Assembly (NCBI GenBank): GCA_963770485.1
Contig: CAVYPX010000020.1
Span: 1-64,000, forward strand
Source: CAVVEC01 sp963770485
GTDB lineage: Bacteria > Acidobacteriota > Terriglobia > Terriglobales > Acidobacteriaceae
Direction of reading: 5' to 3'
DNA length: 64,000 nt
The notes beneath the pieces were generated by a model, which did no database searches, had not been told where the DNA came from, and was given only the letters and a program-made list of their open reading frames with translations. Below are positions 26,378-35,755 of the stretch, in pieces. The first letter of the stretch is position 1; every line of letters starts with the position of its first letter. A program made the translations under genes and the position numbers.

Positions 26378-28789
26378 CTATTGCTTCCAGTCCTCCACCA
26401 CTACCGTAAAGTCCGCCCCTTGCCAACGCTGCTCCTGCAGCCAGTAAAAAGTGAAGACGATCTCACGTCCGACGGCCAAAGAATCGCTCGACAGGTCTGC
26501 AAACGATGTGCCCAAGCCGCTATCTCGCGTATCCGTGTCCCGGACGGTCTGCCAGCCGTCGAAGCTCCAATGCACCCGCGCCGGCGCGAATAATACGATC
26601 CGCAGTTTCTTGCCCTGCGGCATGGTGCGACATTTGTTGTTGAAGCGCCAGCAGAAGTACGGCGACTTTCTCCTTTCGACCAGGTAGCGTTGCACCGTCT
26701 GGGGTGGCTGATCGAAGATTTTGCCGTCGCGCAGAGATCGCCGTAGCTTGATGTATTCGGCGTGAGCCCACACCAGAGGGCACGCCGAACCGGAAGGTTT
26801 GCCCAGAAATAACTCGCGGCCAGGAATGTCAGCGGCATCCCAGACCTGCTCAGGAATCAGCCGGCTTCCTTCCGTCGAGAACTCCATCACCCGCAAGAGT
26901 TCTTCGGCGGCCTGCGGGCGTCCTGCAGCCAATTCGTAGTGCGCGCGCTCGCCCGCTAACAAAGGCCATGCCCGTCCAATCCCGGTGCCGTCAAAAGGCG
27001 ATCCATCTTCATGCTCCCCGTAGCCATCACCGTTGTAGCGATACCAGCACGGCCCCTGGGGCAATTGCACGCGTAATAGTGCGTCAATCACCTTGACGGT
27101 ATTCAGAATGCGCGGATCGTCGGGCGCGCGCAGACCGAAACGGACCAGGGCCAGCGCATCCGGACTGATCATATGTGTCGCCGGCTCTAAGCTTTGTCCG
27201 GGAGGCTGATTCTTGATGGGCACGAACCCGGCTGCGGGAGAAGGCGCGCAGTCTGTCTCTGGTGGCGCGATTCGCACGTAATAGCCCTCCACCCCGATTT
27301 GGCGTGCCAGGTCGGTATCGGTCGCGTAAACCCAGCGTTCAATGCTGTCGTTCCAGATGTCGGCCGTCTCGCGAAGATAGGCGGCTATCTCCGACTCTCC
27401 GACTGTGTCCGCGAGATCTGCCGCAGCCAGCAGGGCAGCGATTTCTACTGCCAGCGTGAACGGCGAGTAGCCTGCGTCCTCTTCCCAACGATCTTGTTGT
27501 GTAACCGGACCGTTACGTACCAGGAACCCGGCCGCGCGATAAACCAGACTCCACCAGCGCCGGAGGTCGCCCAGCAAGTTCGGAGCGTCGCGACGTAGAC
27601 AATCCACCAGCAGGATAGGAAACGCCGCCTCATCCATTTGCAAGCCGTTCCAGTACGGACGCCCATCCAGCCACATGTTCTGCGCCCAGTGCCCATCCGG
27701 CTCCTGGGTGGACTCGAGGTAGCGCAACACTCGCAGCGAATCGTGCCGCGCACCCGCGGCCAAAAACCCAAGCGCAGTTTCGACCAGATCACGCGGCCAC
27801 ACCAAGTGATACCCGCCCAAATCCTCGTCGCCCTTGTTGAATCCCCACGGAATCGAAAGGCTGGCGATCACACCTCCCAGGAAATCCTTGGATTCGTGTG
27901 TGCGCATCATGGCCACACTGGCACGGTACAGGTCGTGCTCACGTTCGGGTTGGTCCAGCTTCAGCAGACTTTCATGCCACTTGTTCCACTGTTCGACGTA
28001 GTGTTTACGCAGCTCTTCATAGGGTTCGAGCAAGCTGGATCGCACCTGCTGTCCCGCCTCAGACCAGATGCCGCCAAAGCCAAGCGCCAGAACGAACTCA
28101 CCTCCGGAAGCAGCCAGATCAATTTCTCCGGTGAGCGCAATATTCCCGTTCTCTGCGCGGGTGTACTCCCACGTCATTTTGAAATTGCTCGAGAGATCCT
28201 GCCAGCCATCGGAGTACCCGACGAAGCCGACCGACATCTTCTTCCAGGGAACCGAACAACCCAGGGCCAGCGCGCAGTTATTGCGCTCCGCGAACAGCAT
28301 GGGCACGCTCTTGTAATCGCCCACCCAGCCGGTATTGGCGCGGCCGCAATTCGCCAGATGCGGAGCCAGCAAGGCATAAAGCCTATAGTCAGCCAGCCTT
28401 CCTTGCAGGGGAACAAATCGAATCTTCTGCAGGACGACGTTACGATATGGGTCGGTCAGCACTTCTTTTTCGATCCGGTATCGTCCCTGCAGTTCCGTAT
28501 TCAATAGCTCAAAAGCGGGCACTCCCGGCTCGAAGGGGACGTTCTCGAACTTGCAGTTACGTTTCTCTTCGGAGAAGAAGCTGCTCCCATCGGTCACGAT
28601 GAGTCCCGTGTCGCGGGTGCACGCCTGGTCCACGCGAGGGTAATAAACTTCATTCAAGATGCCGTGGCTGGTGGTGAACCACACCCGGCTGTGCTGGTTC
28701 AGAGCGGTGCCCACTCCACTCTTCGCGCTCGATGTCCACCGCGGCGGAATTCCTGGCCACCCCGGAGCGTAACGTTCTTCGTCACTCAC
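26378..28789 (-). CDS. Glucan 1,4-alpha-glucosidase / glucoamylase (GH15)
   Basis: 803 residues, full length for bacterial GH15 enzymes. The N-terminal beta-sandwich (about 1-265) begins with PGIPPRWTSSAKSGVGTA and contains VWFTTSHGILNEVYYPR. An (alpha/alpha)6 barrel follows, with FNKGDEDLGGYHLVWPRDLVE, the general-acid glutamate region RWEEDAGYSP (about 435) and the general-base region RLIPEQVWDAADIPG (about 643). It releases glucose or a related sugar from the ends of alpha-glucans. No signal peptide is evident, so it may act in the cytoplasm on storage glucan. It stands alone; the neighbours are unrelated. Confidence 0.92.
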   Translation of the reverse strand: MSDEERYAPGWPGIPPRWTSSAKSGVGTALNQHSRVWFTTSHGILNEVYYPRVDQACTRDTGLIVTDGSSFFSEEKRNCKFENVPFEPGVPAFELLNTELQGRYRIEKEVLTDPYRNVVLQKIRFVPLQGRLADYRLYALLAPHLANCGRANTGWVGDYKSVPMLFAERNNCALALGCSVPWKKMSVGFVGYSDGWQDLSSNFKMTWEYTRAENGNIALTGEIDLAASGGEFVLALGFGGIWSEAGQQVRSSLLEPYEELRKHYVEQWNKWHESLLKLDQPEREHDLYRASVAMMRTHESKDFLGGVIASLSIPWGFNKGDEDLGGYHLVWPRDLVETALGFLAAGARHDSLRVLRYLESTQEPDGHWAQNMWLDGRPYWNGLQMDEAAFPILLVDCLRRDAPNLLGDLRRWWSLVYRAAGFLVRNGPVTQQDRWEEDAGYSPFTLAVEIAALLAAADLADTVGESEIAAYLRETADIWNDSIERWVYATDTDLARQIGVEGYYVRIAPPETDCAPSPAAGFVPIKNQPPGQSLEPATHMISPDALALVRFGLRAPDDPRILNTVKVIDALLRVQLPQGPCWYRYNGDGYGEHEDGSPFDGTGIGRAWPLLAGERAHYELAAGRPQAAEELLRVMEFSTEGSRLIPEQVWDAADIPGRELFLGKPSGSACPLVWAHAEYIKLRRSLRDGKIFDQPPQTVQRYLVERRKSPYFCWRFNNKCRTMPQGKKLRIVLFAPARVHWSFDGWQTVRDTDTRDSGLGTSFADLSSDSLAVGREIVFTFYWLQEQRWQGADFTVVVEDWKQ

Positions 28790-28980
28790 TTTTTTATCCC
28801 CTCGTCCGAAAAAGGTTGGCTTCGAAGTTTGGAGTCAAAAGCTGTCCGCGCATATTCCCATCATCATAGAGGATGACTTAGAGCATCACTTGGGTGCGGG
28901 ACCCCGCACACCTGAATGTAGATTCTATGAACCTCACTCTCGGCCGGCACCCATTTCGCGCTATTCTGGACGAGAAGGCG

Positions 28981-29649
28981 ATGACCCCGAACATCCAGAT
29001 TGACCCGTTCGCGGCACAGCGCGAGAACATGGTGAATGCGCAACTGCGCGCCCGCGGGATTCGCGATGACCGCGTGCTCACAGCCATGGCCCACGTTCCC
29101 CGCCACGAGTTCGTTTCCGGGGAATATCGCGACCAGGTCTATGAAGATCATCCGATTCCGATCGGTGAAGGCCAGACCCTATCCCAACCTTACATCGTGG
29201 CACTCATGCTGGAGGCGCTTTCGCTCACGCCCTCCGATGCCGTACTCGAGATCGGCACCGGCTCCGGCTATGTGACCGCCCTGCTTTGCGAACTCACCCG
29301 GCAGGTGTACTCGGTGGAGCGCCTGGCGACTCTGGCTCGCACGGCCGAAGCCACGCTCGGCCGGCTCGGCTACACCAATGCGAGCGTCTGGACGGGCGAC
29401 GGCAGCCAGGGTCTTCCGGAGCGCGCCCCCTTTGATGCGATCGTCGTTTCGGCCGCCGCGCCGCAAGTTCCCCAGGCGTTATTTGCGCAGTTGCGGGAAG
29501 GGGGGCGGATGGTCCTCCCGGTAGGTCCGGCGCACGCTCAGGATTTGCAGTTGGTGCGCAAATCGGAAGGTCAGGCGGTGGTCGCCGATCTCGAAGGCTG
29601 CCGATTCGTGCCTCTGATCGGCGGCCAAGGATACCGTTCCGGATGGTAG
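28981..29649 (+). CDS. pcm: Protein-L-isoaspartate O-methyltransferase
   Basis: 222 residues from ATG 28981 (GAGAAGG just upstream); ATG 28927 or GTG 28894 would add 18 or 29 residues not typical of the family. Motifs of the PCMT family are present: MVNAQLRARGIRDDRVLTAM, the QTLSQPYIVALM segment, the SAM-binding loop VLEIGTGSGYVTALL, and the late VLPVG. It repairs isoaspartyl damage in aged proteins using S-adenosylmethionine. It is a monocistronic gene facing away from the GH15 gene. Confidence 0.95.
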   Translation: MTPNIQIDPFAAQRENMVNAQLRARGIRDDRVLTAMAHVPRHEFVSGEYRDQVYEDHPIPIGEGQTLSQPYIVALMLEALSLTPSDAVLEIGTGSGYVTALLCELTRQVYSVERLATLARTAEATLGRLGYTNASVWTGDGSQGLPERAPFDAIVVSAAAPQVPQALFAQLREGGRMVLPVGPAHAQDLQLVRKSEGQAVVADLEGCRFVPLIGGQGYRSGW

Positions 29650-29669
29650 TGCAAACTCCTTCACCGTGC

Positions 29670-29700
29670 TTGACAAGGCGTCGCTCCGGATTGTAGCGTG
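29670..29700 (+). promoter_or_regulatory. Possible sigma-70 promoter upstream of the Vgb-like gene
   Basis: TTGACA occurs at 29670-29675, about 94 bases upstream of the start at 29769. It is followed after about 16 bases by TGTAGC, a poor -10 match. The only support is the perfect -35 hexamer and the position, so this is a weak call. Confidence 0.25.
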
Positions 29701-29768
29701 TTCCGATAGTTTTTCGGGATATCCCCGATCCCGGACCAAAACTCAGGCAATCGATCAGGAGATGCCCC

Positions 29769-31919
29769 ATGCGCCCTTACGCGAAGTGTGTCCGGAAACA
29801 ACTGGTGATCTGCATCATCGCGGTACTCTCTCTCTCAGCCTGGACCTTGGCTAGCACGGATTTTGTGGTCAAGCCCGGTCGTCCAGCTGGGCCCATCAGC
29901 ATGACCGTCGGCCCAGATAAGAATCTGTGGTTTGCTGAGCTTTACGGAGAGAAGATCGGCAATACCACCACAAGCGGAGTCGTCACTGAATTCAAGATAT
30001 CCGGCGCTCAATCCTTGGTCGGGATTGCCAGCGGGCCGGACGGGAACATCTGGTTCACCGATCAGTTCACAGGCAAGATAGGCCACGTCAACACCAGTGG
30101 CAAACAGTTGAAGCAATTCTCCCTGCCCGGCGGAAGTTTCCCGCAGGGCATGACCGTCGGTCCGGATGGGAACCTCTGGTTTGTCGATCAGAAGCAGAAT
30201 GGCAAGTTCACGATCGGAAAGATCACCACCGCCGGCAAGGTCACCGAGTATGCTACGAATGTGAATGCTGGTAGCTTCCAGGATTCGCTCTATTATGCGC
30301 AAATCGTCCTCGGCCCAGATGGAAATCTCTGGTTCACCAACTGGCAAGCTGGCGGAGCGGGAACAAATCTGGTCGGCAGGATTACGACTCAAGGCAAAGT
30401 AACCACTTTCTCAACCCTGGATACACCAGTGAGCATTTGTGCAGGTCCGGACGGAAACTTGTGGGTAACCGAATTCAGTCACGTCGCGCAGGTTACAACA
30501 TCGGGTGTAGAGACTGAATACGCGATCACGGGTAGCGGTTTTGACGGCATTACTACGGGCCCGGACGGAAACATCTGGTTTACAGAGTTAGGCAAGCTCG
30601 GATATGTGACGCCGCAGGGCACGGTCACAGAGTTCAAGCGAAGTGAGTTTGCTGCATTCTCCTATTTGAGCGGTATCACGTCCGCCCCCGATGGCGCGCT
30701 GTGGTTTCTCGGAAACCAAACCAGTAATATTGGCCGAATCACCACCAGCGGACAATTGACCAACACCTACGCATTGAATGCCGGTTCCGTACCCTGGTGG
30801 GACACGCCGGGACCCGACGGTGCCGTATGGTTCACGGAGCTGACGGGTAACCAGATTGGGCGAATCGGCACCGATGGAAAGGTAACGAGTTTCCCCATCC
30901 TAACCCAGAACTCTGCGGCAGCAGGAATCGTGACCGGCTCCGATGGCAACTTATGGTTTACCGAACAGAAGCCAAATCAGGTTGCGAAGATAACCCCGTC
31001 GGGAACCGTCACGGAATATCCAGTCACTGGGTATGGTTTATGGGGAATCACTGCAGGACCCGATGGCAATCTCTGGTTCACCGAATGGTACGCCAACAAC
31101 ATTGCCAAAATCACGACGAGCGGCACCATCACCGAATATGCCTTGCCGACACAATCGAGCTCTCCGCAGTATGTTACTCCTGGACCTGACGGAAAAATGT
31201 GGTTTACCGAGAGCAGTGCCAATCAAGTCGGCAGCATCAATACGGATGGATCCAACATCGTCGAGTATTCACTTGGTTCCGGTAAGGTACCGGGTCCCAT
31301 CGTGACCGGGAGTGATGGTAATTTGTGGTTCATTGAGAATACGCTCACCGGCGCGGTGGGCAGCATTTCCACTTCCGGCGCTCTCCAGGAATATTCGGTG
31401 CCAATACAAGGTTATCCACAAGGCATCACTGCAGGCCCGGACGGCGCGTTGTGGTTCGAGACGTACTATCCGAACGTTGTCGAACGAATCACCACTGGAG
31501 GTGTTTTCAGCGAGGTGCCAATAACCGTCGAGAATGCCCAAGCAAACCAGAGTGCGGTCGGAAAGGATGGAAAACTGTGGGTGGTGGACGGTAGTGGCGG
31601 TGCCATCAGCCGCCTGAGCGCGATCGGAGGAACCGGCAATTCGATCAAGGCAACTCACGGAAAACCCTTCAAGGGCACGGTGGCGAGTTTCGTCGATGGC
31701 ACTCCGACCGCCACGCAGGCAAATTTCACCGCGACCATCAACTGGGGAGACGGCACGAAGGCTTCAGGCACAGTTTCCGGATCAACTGGAGGCCCCTTCA
31801 AAGTAAGCGGCACCCACACTTACAAGAAAGCGGGAGCGTTCAAGCTGCTGGCGTCGCTACACGACAAGGTGGACAACTCGGACTATCAGGCGAGTCTGGG
31901 CAAAGCCACGGTTAAGTGA
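29769..31919 (+). CDS. Vgb-like beta-propeller secreted protein with PKD domain
   Basis: 716 residues. A signal peptide (LVICIIAVLSLSAWTLAS) is followed by about thirteen blades, each with a GPDGNLWFTE-type core and an IGRITTSG-type loop. This is the repeat of virginiamycin B lyase (streptogramin lyase). The C-terminal ~75 residues form a PKD-like domain (INWGDGTKASGTV, then GTHTYKKAGAF). True Vgb enzymes have about 300 residues and one seven-bladed propeller, so this long exported version is unlikely to be an antibiotic lyase. A surface-binding role is more probable. The ribosome site AGGAG lies 8 bases before the ATG. Confidence 0.85.
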   Translation: MRPYAKCVRKQLVICIIAVLSLSAWTLASTDFVVKPGRPAGPISMTVGPDKNLWFAELYGEKIGNTTTSGVVTEFKISGAQSLVGIASGPDGNIWFTDQFTGKIGHVNTSGKQLKQFSLPGGSFPQGMTVGPDGNLWFVDQKQNGKFTIGKITTAGKVTEYATNVNAGSFQDSLYYAQIVLGPDGNLWFTNWQAGGAGTNLVGRITTQGKVTTFSTLDTPVSICAGPDGNLWVTEFSHVAQVTTSGVETEYAITGSGFDGITTGPDGNIWFTELGKLGYVTPQGTVTEFKRSEFAAFSYLSGITSAPDGALWFLGNQTSNIGRITTSGQLTNTYALNAGSVPWWDTPGPDGAVWFTELTGNQIGRIGTDGKVTSFPILTQNSAAAGIVTGSDGNLWFTEQKPNQVAKITPSGTVTEYPVTGYGLWGITAGPDGNLWFTEWYANNIAKITTSGTITEYALPTQSSSPQYVTPGPDGKMWFTESSANQVGSINTDGSNIVEYSLGSGKVPGPIVTGSDGNLWFIENTLTGAVGSISTSGALQEYSVPIQGYPQGITAGPDGALWFETYYPNVVERITTGGVFSEVPITVENAQANQSAVGKDGKLWVVDGSGGAISRLSAIGGTGNSIKATHGKPFKGTVASFVDGTPTATQANFTATINWGDGTKASGTVSGSTGGPFKVSGTHTYKKAGAFKLLASLHDKVDNSDYQASLGKATVK

Positions 31920-32032
31920 GCGAACCGTGCGATAAGAGAGCGGACTAGACCCGGCATCTTCGGATCGCGGCAACGGGAACCCGGCTACTATTGCGCGGCG
32001 GCAGTCCGCTCTCCTGCTTTACAATCTTTTTC

Positions 32033-32896
32033 GTGTCCGTCCTTCACAATCTGCGCGTCACGCTGGAGATGATCAAGTGGGAGCACTCCATCTTCGTGCT
32101 GCCATTCGCTCTTTGTGGCGCCATGCTGGCGGCGCAGGGCTTACCCAACGCGCATGCGTTGCTCTGGATCATTGTCGCGATGGTAGCGGCGCGATCAGCT
32201 GCCATGGCTTTTAACCGCCTTGCCGACGCCGCTCTCGACGCTGCCAACCCGCGCACCCAAACCCGCGCCCTTCCCAGCGGTGCGCTCACACCGGGATTTG
32301 TCGCAACCTTCGTGCTGGTTTCCTGCGCGATCTTTCTTTTTGCAGCCGCACAGCTCAACCGCCTTTCATTCATTCTTTCCCCACTCGCCTTGGCGATACT
32401 GCTGCTCTATTCCTATACAAAGCGATTCACGCGCTGGTCGCATCTGGTGTTGGGATTCGCCATGGGAATCGCGCCCTCGGCGGCCTGGATTGCAGTGCGC
32501 GGCTCACTCGACACGCGAATCCTGCTGCTGACGGCTGCGGTCACATTTTGGGGTGGCGGCTTCGACGTGCTTTATGCGTGTCAGGATTACGACTTTGACC
32601 GGCAGGCCGGACTGCACTCCATTCCGCGCTATTGCGGGATCGGCAAATCGCTCTGGATCGCACGGTCCTTCCACCTGGTCATGCTGCTCCTTCTCGTGGG
32701 TCTGGTGGTCGCTTTTGGACTGGGTAAGCTCGCGATAGCAGGAGTGGCCGTGGTGGCTCTACTTCTCGCCTACGAACACTCGCTGGTCTCGCCGGGAGAT
32801 CTTTCCAAGCTCGACGCCGCCTTTTTCACCATGAACGGCGTGATCTCGGTCGTGTTCTTTGTTTTTGTCGCCGGAGATCTCTTACTTCGGCGTTGA
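32033..32896 (+). CDS. mqnP: UbiA-family prenyltransferase, MqnP-like (menaquinone pathway)
   Basis: 287 residues from GTG 32033, which gives the usual start SVLHNLRVTLEMIKWEHSIF; a TTG at 31991 would add 14 residues of unlikely sequence. About eight membrane helices. The first Asp-rich motif is NRLADAALDAANPRT and the second is YACQDYDFDRQAGL, the two magnesium/prenyl-diphosphate sites of UbiA enzymes. The nearby MqnE supports assignment to the futalosine route, where MqnP attaches the prenyl chain, rather than to ubiquinone synthesis. Gene symbol is inferred from this context. Confidence 0.85.
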   Translation: MSVLHNLRVTLEMIKWEHSIFVLPFALCGAMLAAQGLPNAHALLWIIVAMVAARSAAMAFNRLADAALDAANPRTQTRALPSGALTPGFVATFVLVSCAIFLFAAAQLNRLSFILSPLALAILLLYSYTKRFTRWSHLVLGFAMGIAPSAAWIAVRGSLDTRILLLTAAVTFWGGGFDVLYACQDYDFDRQAGLHSIPRYCGIGKSLWIARSFHLVMLLLLVGLVVAFGLGKLAIAGVAVVALLLAYEHSLVSPGDLSKLDAAFFTMNGVISVVFFVFVAGDLLLRR

Positions 32897-32908
32897 CCAC
32901 ACCCCGCT

Positions 32909-33169
32909 CTAAGAATAAAGCTGGCGGCCAAACTTGCGACAGACGTCCGCGAAATCCCTCTCGTTAAACGTGATGAAGGCGTCGATCCGAAGATGCGTGT
33001 CCGAAAGCATCCTTCTCAGGACGCGATCCACGGCGCTGAGATCCCTATCGTGGGCTCTGCCCAATTCGGCAAAACATTCGTCCACCACGCCGTCACGAAA
33101 TGGCAAGTCAGACAGCAGTTCGAGTTGCTGACGGAGGAGTAGATACCTCCAGTACCTCTCAAAAAGCAC
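32909..33169 (-). CDS. Small ORF resembling the C-terminal half of a PIN domain (possible remnant)
   Basis: 86 residues from a GTG at 33169; an in-frame stop lies only a few codons upstream. The end, LRIDAFITFNERDFADVCRKFG, looks like the last strand and acidic site of a PIN domain (compare THNTRHF in the toxin at 25423). The N-terminal catalytic Asp region is absent. It could be a truncated PIN toxin, a pseudogene or chance. It is inserted between the two menaquinone genes on the opposite strand. No antitoxin is visible. Confidence 0.35.
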   Translation of the reverse strand: MLFERYWRYLLLRQQLELLSDLPFRDGVVDECFAELGRAHDRDLSAVDRVLRRMLSDTHLRIDAFITFNERDFADVCRKFGRQLYS

Positions 33170-33367
33170 CGTCGAAAGAAAGCCAATATCTCATACTTCT
33201 TCCTTTTCCCCAATTGCGCAATTTCCATCATAAGGCCAGTTCCTCTCCGCCGGGACAATCTTTGATCGAATAAGGGCTGCGGACGCCCATAATGGCAGCT
33301 GGGCAGGACATCGCCGTTCAGAGAGACATGTGACCTCCGACTGTCTGCTGGGTTATCATCAAAGCGA

Positions 33368-34498
33368 ATGCCCAACGAGCATCCCTTTCAGACTGACGAC
33401 CGGCGCCTCGAGCCGATTCATGACAAAGTCTTGACCCGGGAACGCCTGACCGCGGCCGACGCGCTCACTCTGTACCGCACCGGAGATATTCTGGCGGTTG
33501 GTTGGCTGGCCAATTCCGTGCGCGAGCGCATGCACGGCGATAAGACGTACTTCAACGTCAATCGCCACATTAATCCGACGAATGTTTGCGTGGCCGCTTG
33601 CCGCCTGTGCGCCTTTGGCCGCAAGAAAGACACGCCCGGCGCGTATACCATGGCGCTGGAGGAGGTCTTTGAGACTGCCGCCTCCGGCTATAGCGAAGCG
33701 GTCACGGAGTTTCACATCGTCGGCGGATTGCATCCTGATTTGCCGTTTCAGTACTTTCTAGATCTGATTTCCGGGCTCAAGCAGCGTTTTCCGCAAGTGC
33801 ACCTGAAAGCGTTCACCATGGTGGAAGTGGCTTACTTGGCCAAACGCGCCAAGCTTTCCATCCGCGAAACCCTTGAGCAATTGAAAGCTTCGGGCGTGGA
33901 TTCTCTTCCCGGAGGCGGCGCGGAAATCTTTGCCGACCGAGTGCGGCACATCATCTGCGATCACAAGATTGATGGCGATCAATGGCTGGAAACGGCGCGG
34001 CTTGCCCATCAGATCGGCCTGAAGTCGAACGCAACCATGCTTTACGGACACGTGGAAAACGACGAGGATCGCGTGGATCACCTGCTGAAGCTGCGCGATC
34101 TGCAAGACGAAACTGGCGGCTTCCAGACTTACATTCCGCTGGCGTTCCATCCGGAGAACACGCCGCTGCAACACCTGCCGAAAACCACCGGCATGTCCGA
34201 TATCAAGCAGATCGCGGTCGGGCGGTTGGTGCTGGATAATTTTCCGCACATCAAGGCGTACTGGCAGATGATGACGGCGAAAATGGCGCAGATCTCGTTG
34301 CGCTTCGGCGCCGACGATATTGATGGCACGGTCATCGAGGAAAAAATCTACCACGATGCGGGCGCCACGACCCCGCAGGGCATGCGCCGCGAAGAGTTGG
34401 TCCGCCTGATCCGCGAAGCCGGCCGCGAACCCATCGAGCGGGATACGCTGTATCGGCCGGTTACCCGGACGGAAACGTCGGTTACGGTGGCGGTGTAG
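33368..34498 (+). CDS. mqnE: Aminodeoxyfutalosine synthase MqnE (radical SAM)
   Basis: 376 residues. The radical-SAM cluster motif is CVAACRLC (Cys74, Cys78, Cys81) within NPTNVCVAACRLCAFGRKKD. The downstream GYSEAVTEFHIVGGLHPDLPF and SLPGGGAEIF segments are those of MqnE rather than MqnC. MqnE joins 3-[(1-carboxyvinyl)oxy]benzoate to the adenosyl radical to give aminodeoxyfutalosine, an early step of the futalosine route to menaquinone. The prenyltransferase at 32033 is probably the same pathway's MqnP. Confidence 0.93.
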   Translation: MPNEHPFQTDDRRLEPIHDKVLTRERLTAADALTLYRTGDILAVGWLANSVRERMHGDKTYFNVNRHINPTNVCVAACRLCAFGRKKDTPGAYTMALEEVFETAASGYSEAVTEFHIVGGLHPDLPFQYFLDLISGLKQRFPQVHLKAFTMVEVAYLAKRAKLSIRETLEQLKASGVDSLPGGGAEIFADRVRHIICDHKIDGDQWLETARLAHQIGLKSNATMLYGHVENDEDRVDHLLKLRDLQDETGGFQTYIPLAFHPENTPLQHLPKTTGMSDIKQIAVGRLVLDNFPHIKAYWQMMTAKMAQISLRFGADDIDGTVIEEKIYHDAGATTPQGMRREELVRLIREAGREPIERDTLYRPVTRTETSVTVAV

Positions 34499-34651
34499 CT
34501 CCGCGAGGCCCTATTCGCAAGTGCAGCCATCACAATCTTTACCGCTCAATTTGAATCCCTTATTTGCATTCGCCTGCTTCCGCCGGGTGTAGAATCAGCT
34601 TGTAGGAACCGGAATTCTTCACGGGCTCTCTCCCGTGATCCGAGGCCTGAT

Positions 34652-35725
34652 ATGAACGTCCACATTAGTTATAAAGATCGCAAGACTCCCGACATCGAAA
34701 AAGACGTCAACCACATGGTGGAAAAACTGCGCAAGCGACTGCAGGTTTTTCGCCCCGAACTGGTGCATTTGAAGGGGGTAGTCGAACAAAACTCGCCGCG
34801 CGAGGGAACCACGGTTTCGCTGAACTTGCGCTTACCTTCCGGCCAGATGGCCGTGCAGCAGTCCGCTTCGGCCGCATCAGCGGCAGTGAGGGCGGCCTTT
34901 GACGACCTGCTGCAACAGATCGGAAAGCACAAAGAGCTGCTGCGCAATTCGCATAAATGGCAGCGGCGCCGGATGGCTGACTTTCGTGCTCCGCAGCAGA
35001 CTCCGTTCGAAGAAACAGTCGCTGCGGTGCAAGTGCCCACCGCCTCTTCCGATGACATTCGTTCCTATGTAAATGCCAATCTCGCTCGCCTGGAGCGCTT
35101 TATCGAGCGCGAGCTCTATTTCCGTGAAACCGCAGACGAGATCATTCCCGACTCCATTACGAAGGAGGAAGTGGTGGACGAAGCCGTGGCTCGCGCCTTG
35201 GGCAATGGCAGCGAGAAGCCCGAACGTCTGGCACTCGAGCCCTGGCTTTATCGGCTGGCCATCCAAGCCATTGGTGACCTTTCCGAAAGGAGTCCAGAAA
35301 GCCTGTCCCCGATTCACTTAGAGGATTCGGCGCGGCGCCCCAATGTGCGTGCCAGCGACGAGCCCGAGCTTCAGTATCACCAGCCGGATGAGACCTTGAC
35401 CGGAGAGAACGTAATTGCCGACCGGCGCACTTCCACGCCCGAGGACATCGCCTCCTCCGACGAGATGATCACGCTGGTGCAGTTTGCCTTGGATGGCGCC
35501 AGTCGTGCCGACCGCGAATCCTTCATTCTGCACGCCATTGAGGGGTTCTCCATAGAGGAAATCGTTGCCATCACGGACCGCAAAGCGGAAGAAGTGCGCG
35601 CTTCGATTGAGTCGGCCCGGGAGACCTTGCGCCGCTCCGCTCCGCTCGCCAAGCGGTTCAGCGACAAACCGCTAAAGGACAATGCGGCCCGGGACCGTTT
35701 GGTGCAGGCATCGGCAAAGGACTGA
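34652..35725 (+). CDS. Fusion of HPF/RaiA ribosome-hibernation domain with a sigma-70-like (ECF) module
   Basis: 357 residues. Residues 1-105 have the RaiA/HPF beta-alpha-beta-beta-beta-alpha pattern: MNVHISYKDRK, helix EKDVNHMVEKLRKRLQVF, strands LKGVVEQNSP and TTVSLNLRLPSG, then helix FDDLLQQIGKHKELLR. Residues about 137-212 resemble sigma region 2 (ARLERFIERELYFRET ... EEVVDEAVARALG ... PWLYRLAIQAIGDLSER). Residues about 268-330 resemble ECF region 4 (MITLVQFALDGASRADRESF ... EGFSIEEIVAITDRKAEEVR). HPF proteins silence 70S ribosomes; whether this module also binds RNA polymerase is unknown. The downstream eRF1-like gene follows after 30 bases, implying one operon. Confidence 0.82.
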   Translation: MNVHISYKDRKTPDIEKDVNHMVEKLRKRLQVFRPELVHLKGVVEQNSPREGTTVSLNLRLPSGQMAVQQSASAASAAVRAAFDDLLQQIGKHKELLRNSHKWQRRRMADFRAPQQTPFEETVAAVQVPTASSDDIRSYVNANLARLERFIERELYFRETADEIIPDSITKEEVVDEAVARALGNGSEKPERLALEPWLYRLAIQAIGDLSERSPESLSPIHLEDSARRPNVRASDEPELQYHQPDETLTGENVIADRRTSTPEDIASSDEMITLVQFALDGASRADRESFILHAIEGFSIEEIVAITDRKAEEVRASIESARETLRRSAPLAKRFSDKPLKDNAARDRLVQASAKD

Positions 35726-35755
35726 AGGCAGCTACAGCACTCAGGAGAAATCGTG

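Noticed and set aside
29769..31919. Streptogramin (virginiamycin B) lyase resistance gene
   Set aside because: The blade repeat matches, but the protein is more than twice the length of Vgb, has a signal peptide and ends in a PKD domain, so enzymatic resistance is not supported.
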